Source: a virus. From it: DNA of 23,581 nucleotides. The notes below the pieces were generated by a model that was given only the letters and a program-made list of their open reading frames with translations, ran no database searches and was not told the origin of the DNA. A program made the translations under genes and the position numbers. Of this stretch, positions 20,614-23,581 are shown piece after piece; the stretch's first letter is position 1, and each line of letters begins with the position of its first letter. The stretch lies in the IMG/VR virus record IMGVR_UViG_3300015374_000059, positions 1 to 23,581 of that record; one strand, written 5' to 3'.

Positions 20614-20932
20614 CAAAGCATCGTTGCGCGGATTGCCGATCAACGAGCGTCTGCAAAAAATGCAGGAGGCGGAAAAGGAATTTCAGCGCACCGTCACGGT
20701 GACGCCGACCAGCGAGGCGATCCGCGCCGTTCTCTCTCACCCGCAGGGCGGCGGCTTTCCCAAGACCGGCGGCGCGACATGGCCGGATGATGGCTTCACG
20801 CTGCGCCGCGAGACCGATGGTGACATCACCGTCGAGCGCAAGTCGGAAGGCAAGAACCCAGCGCCGCAACCCGAGCAACCCGAGCCTGATCAGCCCGCAG
20901 CGGCAAGAGGTAGCGCGGGCGGCCGGGGCTAA
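20603..20932 (+). CDS. Small hydrophilic protein before the sheath
   Basis: ATG 20603 (GGAG at 20591-20594) gives 109 residues overlapping the previous stop by 11 bases. The N-terminal SLRGLPINERLQKMQEAEKEF is helical, then PTSEAIRAVLSHPQGGGFP, and the last 30 residues are Pro/Glu/Gln/Ala-rich and probably disordered. In Mu-type tails a small gene of similar position precedes the sheath, but I do not recognise this family. It could equally be an assembly cofactor. Confidence 0.5.
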   Translation: MPVSKASLRGLPINERLQKMQEAEKEFQRTVTVTPTSEAIRAVLSHPQGGGFPKTGGATWPDDGFTLRRETDGDITVERKSEGKNPAPQPEQPEPDQPAAARGSAGGRG

Positions 20933-20961
20933 ACGCAATCCACCATTAAGGAGGGCATCAT

Positions 20962-22530
20962 ATGCCGATCAGTTTTGCCAACATTCCTGCCAACATCAAA
21001 GTGCCTTTGTACTGGGTCGAGGTCGATCCCAGTATGGCGGGCCTGCCGACAATCAATCTGCGCGCCTTGCTGGTTGGCACCAAGCTGGTCGCCGGCTCCG
21101 CGCCAGCAGACATCGCGACTCCGATCGCCAGCCAAGCCCAAGCCGATCTCGCGTTTGGCCAAGGCAGCGAACTCGCGCGCATGTTCAAGGCGTTCTATGC
21201 CAACAACTTTGCCAATGAAGTATGGGGATTGCCGGTTGCCGAGGCGGGCGGCGCGACGGCGGCCACCGGCACGGTCACGGTCACGGGTACGCCAACCGCG
21301 GCAGGGACGATCTCGCTCTACATCGGGGGCGATGTTGTCCCGGTCAATATCGCGACCACCGACACGCCGACGACCATCGGTGCGGCGATCGTCAGTGCCA
21401 TCACGCTCAATCCCAATTTGCCGGTCACCGCCACCAATGCGGCGGGCGTGGTAACGCTGACGTCGCGGGTCAAGAGCGTCAACGCCAACGACATCACCAT
21501 GATGTTGAACTACTACGGCACGCAAGGCGGCGAGATCACGCCTCCGGGCATCACGATCACGTTCTCCGGGTCGGGCCTGTTGGCGTCCGGCACCGGCACG
21601 CCGGTGTTCACCAACGCGATTTCCAATATGGGGGAAACGCCGTTCGAATATGTCTGCATGCCCTACACGGACAGCACATCGCTTGCGGCATGGAATGCCG
21701 AGTTTAATTTCAGCGATACCGGACGCTGGGGCTGGCAGCGTGAATTGTTCGGGCATTGCCTGTCGGCGAAGCGCGGCAGCTACGCCACGTTGCTGACATT
21801 CGGTGACACCCAGAACAGCCCGACGATGTCGATCATGGCAGTCGAGCAAGCAAGCCCGTCGCCAATCTTCGAATGGGCGGCGGCGTATACTGCCAAAACG
21901 CAGCGCGCGTTCATCAACGATCCGGCGCGGCCGTTGCAGGCGCTAACGCTCGAGGGCATCAAGGCGGCTCCGACCAACTCGCGTTTTCGCTTCATCGAGT
22001 TGAACTCGCTCGCCTCGAACGGCATGGCGATCCAGAAGATCAGCGGCGATAACAAGCCGATGATCGCCCGAGAACAGACTAACTACCAATTGAATATCTA
22101 CGGCCAGCCGGACGATGCCTATGAACTGATGACCACGCTGGCGACGTTGGCGAAGCTTCTGCGCAATCAGAAGCAGGCGATCACCTCGAAATTCCCGCGC
22201 CACAAGCTTGCCAATGACGGCACCAAGTTTGGGCCGGGGCAGGCGATCGTGACCCCCGGTATCATCAAGGCCGAGCTAATCCATCAGTACCAACAGGATA
22301 TGTACAACGGCCTTGTGGAAGACCTGCACAACTTCAAACGCAATCTTCTGGTCGAGCGCGATCCGAACGATCCGAACCGCGTCAACGTTCTGTATCCGCC
22401 CGATCTGATCAACCAACTGCGCATCTTCGCGGTGCTGGCGCAATTCCGCCTGCAATACGATCGCGGCATCGACACCCTGATCATCGGCAACACGTCGCCG
22501 CCCTTCAACGCGGCATCGGGCAACCCATAG
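20962..22530 (+). CDS. Contractile tail sheath protein, Mu gpL family
   Basis: A 522-residue tail sheath (AAGGAGG at 20948-20954). It opens with MPISFANIPANIKVP and ALLVGTKL, has a central beta-rich insertion domain (about residues 90-215, TGTVTVTGTPTAAGTI), then PFEYVCMPYTD and WGWQRELFGHCLSAKRGSY. It ends with a region bearing ITSKFPRHKLANDG, IVTPGIIKAELI and a terminal LRIFAVLAQFRLQYD segment. This order is the Mu gpL-type sheath, which contracts around the tube during infection. It is followed by the tube protein. The sheath shows that the phage has a contractile, myovirus-type tail. Confidence 0.9.
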   Translation: MPISFANIPANIKVPLYWVEVDPSMAGLPTINLRALLVGTKLVAGSAPADIATPIASQAQADLAFGQGSELARMFKAFYANNFANEVWGLPVAEAGGATAATGTVTVTGTPTAAGTISLYIGGDVVPVNIATTDTPTTIGAAIVSAITLNPNLPVTATNAAGVVTLTSRVKSVNANDITMMLNYYGTQGGEITPPGITITFSGSGLLASGTGTPVFTNAISNMGETPFEYVCMPYTDSTSLAAWNAEFNFSDTGRWGWQRELFGHCLSAKRGSYATLLTFGDTQNSPTMSIMAVEQASPSPIFEWAAAYTAKTQRAFINDPARPLQALTLEGIKAAPTNSRFRFIELNSLASNGMAIQKISGDNKPMIAREQTNYQLNIYGQPDDAYELMTTLATLAKLLRNQKQAITSKFPRHKLANDGTKFGPGQAIVTPGIIKAELIHQYQQDMYNGLVEDLHNFKRNLLVERDPNDPNRVNVLYPPDLINQLRIFAVLAQFRLQYDRGIDTLIIGNTSPPFNAASGNP

Positions 22531-22541
22531 GAGATTGAAAC

Positions 22542-22910
22542 ATGGCCCAGAGAATTGCAGGCATTGCGTTCGTGACCGTCGATGGGACGCAACTCGCCTT
22601 GCGCGGCAACTTCACCGTCTCACCGTCGCCGGTCGAACGCACGATGATCGCCGGCCAAGATGGTGTGCATGGCTTTCAGGAATTGCCGCGCGTGCCGTAT
22701 ATCGAAGGCGATCTATCGACACTGCCAGGATTCTTCTTGGAAGATTTGATCGCCGAAACCGACGTGACCGTGGTGGCTCAACTCGCCAACAATATGCAGT
22801 ACATATTGACCGGCGGGACGTGCAAGGGCGGGTTCGAGAACAATACACGCGATGGTCAGGTGCGCGTGCGTTGGGAGGGCGTCACCTGTCAGGAGGTTAG
22901 TCTCGGATGA
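22542..22910 (+). CDS. Tail tube protein, Mu gpM family
   Basis: The 122-residue tube protein (AGGAG at 22529-22533) starts MAQRIAGIAFVTVDGTQL. It has ALRGNFTVSPSPVERTMIAG, GVHGFQELPRVPYIEGDL, a helical LPGFFLEDLIAETD, and the strand block CKGGFENNTRDGQVRVRWEG. This is the usual gpM-type tube fold and length, directly after the sheath. Subunits stack as hexamers inside the sheath. Its stop overlaps the next ATG (ATGA). Confidence 0.9.
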   Translation: MAQRIAGIAFVTVDGTQLALRGNFTVSPSPVERTMIAGQDGVHGFQELPRVPYIEGDLSTLPGFFLEDLIAETDVTVVAQLANNMQYILTGGTCKGGFENNTRDGQVRVRWEGVTCQEVSLG

Positions 22911-23335
22911 ACGTATCACCGAAACGCGAAGGCTTCATTGAGATCGAGGGCGAGGCCAACAAGCCCGAGCCGAAGCCGCGTTCTGCGCCGCCGCCCGAGA
23001 TCGAGCCGTCGCCCGCGGAATTGCCGTCGTTCGACATCGATCAATGGCCGATCGTCATCAAGCTACTGTACAAGCCGATCCGCAACAACGCGGGTGAGGA
23101 AATCAAGGAAGTCAAATTGCGCGAGCCGCGCGCCGGCGACATCAATCGCAACGGCAATCCGATCCGCGTCAACAATGACGGTGATCTGATCATCGACGAA
23201 CGCAAGATGACCTACATGATTGCAGCACTGACCGGGGTGATGGTGCCGTTCATCGAAGAGATGGACCCGCGCGATTGGAATAGCTGCGCCTATCGGCTCC
23301 GGCGTTTTTTTCTTCCCGATCCAGCGGCATGGTAG
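22907..23335 (+). CDS. Tail assembly chaperone, Mu gp41-like (short frame)
   Basis: A 142-residue protein (AGGAGG at 22891-22896) with a Pro/Glu-rich N-terminal 40 residues, then WPIVIKLLYKPI, VKLREPRAGDI, a helix ERKMTYMIAALTGV and RDWNSCAYRLRRFF. This is the gp41 class of tail assembly chaperones that bind the tape measure while the tube grows. Near its end seven T residues (23305-23311) form a T-TTT-TTT slippery site in its reading frame, and a -1 shift there continues into the overlapping 23329 frame. Without a shift it ends at TAG 23333-23335. Confidence 0.88.
   Translation: MNVSPKREGFIEIEGEANKPEPKPRSAPPPEIEPSPAELPSFDIDQWPIVIKLLYKPIRNNAGEEIKEVKLREPRAGDINRNGNPIRVNNDGDLIIDERKMTYMIAALTGVMVPFIEEMDPRDWNSCAYRLRRFFLPDPAAW
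23305..23311 (+). promoter_or_regulatory. Predicted -1 programmed frameshift site (T TTT TTT)
   Basis: In the gp41 frame the codons are CGT-TTT-TTT-CTT, so the run T TTT TTT matches the X-XXY-YYZ slippery rule. After a -1 slip the next codon starts at 23311 and runs 60 codons to the TAA at 23491-23493, adding a tail to the first 135 residues (195 in total). Such -1 or -2 shifts between overlapping chaperone frames are widespread in phage tail operons. Confidence 0.8.
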
Positions 23336-23493
23336 GCGGCGAGACTGAAATCATTCTCGACTGCTATCGCTTAGCGCGCTGGTATCACGTCTCTCCCGAG
23401 GTCTTTCTGACAATGCCGCTGAGCGAGGTTGCCTTGCATCTGGATCGCACCGCTATGCTTGACCGCGAGCAACGCTCTGTGAGTGACGAATAA
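23329..23493 (+). CDS. C-terminal frame of the chaperone fusion (gp41'-like), 54 residues as a free ORF
   Basis: The frame has its own ATG at 23329 but is most likely expressed by -1 frameshift from 23305-23311. It encodes EIILDCYRLARWYHVSPEVF and LSEVALHLDRTAMLDRE, a helical stretch in line with the extension on gp41-like chaperones. It lies between the chaperone and the tape measure gene, exactly where GT-type extensions occur. Its TAA overlaps the next ATG (TAATG). Without frameshift evidence it could be read as a small separate gene. Confidence 0.7.
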   Translation: MVGGETEIILDCYRLARWYHVSPEVFLTMPLSEVALHLDRTAMLDREQRSVSDE

Positions 23494-23581
23494 TGCCGAC
23501 ACAAGAAGAAGAACTGCGCCTCATTGTCAACCTGATTGACAACGCGTCGGCGCCAGCCAAGAAGATCGCCGATCAGGTCAA
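23493..23581 (+). CDS. Tail tape measure protein, N-terminus only (partial)
   Basis: ATG 23493 overlaps the preceding stop and the frame stays open to the window end (29 codons). The beginning MPTQEEELRLIVNLIDNASAP resembles the N-terminus of tape measure proteins, which start with a short L-x-L-x-V-x-L-x-D-x-A-S pattern, then a long helical region. The position after the chaperone frameshift pair is the canonical tape-measure slot. The bulk of the gene lies outside the window. Confidence 0.75.
   Translation, partial: MPTQEEELRLIVNLIDNASAPAKKIADQV

Overview
The window is an almost continuously coding, plus-strand structural-gene block of a tailed phage or prophage. Genes follow each other with ATGA, TAATG or short overlaps and good Shine-Dalgarno sites. 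I see no host gene, tRNA, integrase or convincing promoter. High GC, GTG starts and the general flavour of the proteins suggest an alphaproteobacterial (possibly Rhizobiales/Bradyrhizobium-like) host; that is an impression, not a demonstrated assignment. The head proteins are HK97-like. The tail is contractile and Mu-like (sheath gpL, tube gpM, chaperone gp41), so the phage is a mosaic myovirus.

Layout. 1-159: 3' end of an unrecognised gene. 162-3557: seven small virion-type proteins, including a tandem duplication of a two-gene cassette (A1-B1-A2-B2). 3584-6901: a 1105-residue Ala/Gly-rich giant with an embedded LamG-like domain and 34 silk-like repeats, followed by a probable accessory structural protein (6898-7359). 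7356-8134: four tiny genes (a 31-residue membrane peptide, a disordered protein, a KOW-like protein, an HNH nuclease). 8136-9896: a large protein with a GNAT-like domain and a small acidic protein. 9893-10942: a first HK97-type capsid protein. 10944-13186: a TPR-glycosyltransferase, a SAM methyltransferase and an AP2-HNH homing endonuclease. 13188-15422: a prohead protease fused to a second, paralogous capsid protein. 15423-15515: a 93-base gap with two tandem hairpin units that resemble CRISPR repeats on the minus strand. 15516-17285: a small protein and the portal. 17212-18525: a collagen-like protein. 18518-20932: head-tail connection and neck candidates. 20962-23581: sheath, tube, a chaperone with a -1 frameshift, and the start of the tape measure gene.

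How it may work together. Portal, fused protease/capsid and connectors build the head; sheath, tube, chaperone pair and tape measure build the contractile tail. The LamG, collagen-like and A/B cassette proteins are probable surface or adsorption parts. The glycosyltransferase/methyltransferase pair sits between two capsid genes and is a candidate for virion glycan decoration. The most unusual points are the repeat protein whose 34 units all have even length, the two capsid paralogues (one fused to its protease with a possible internal start), the CRISPR-repeat-like hairpins, and the modification genes between the capsids.
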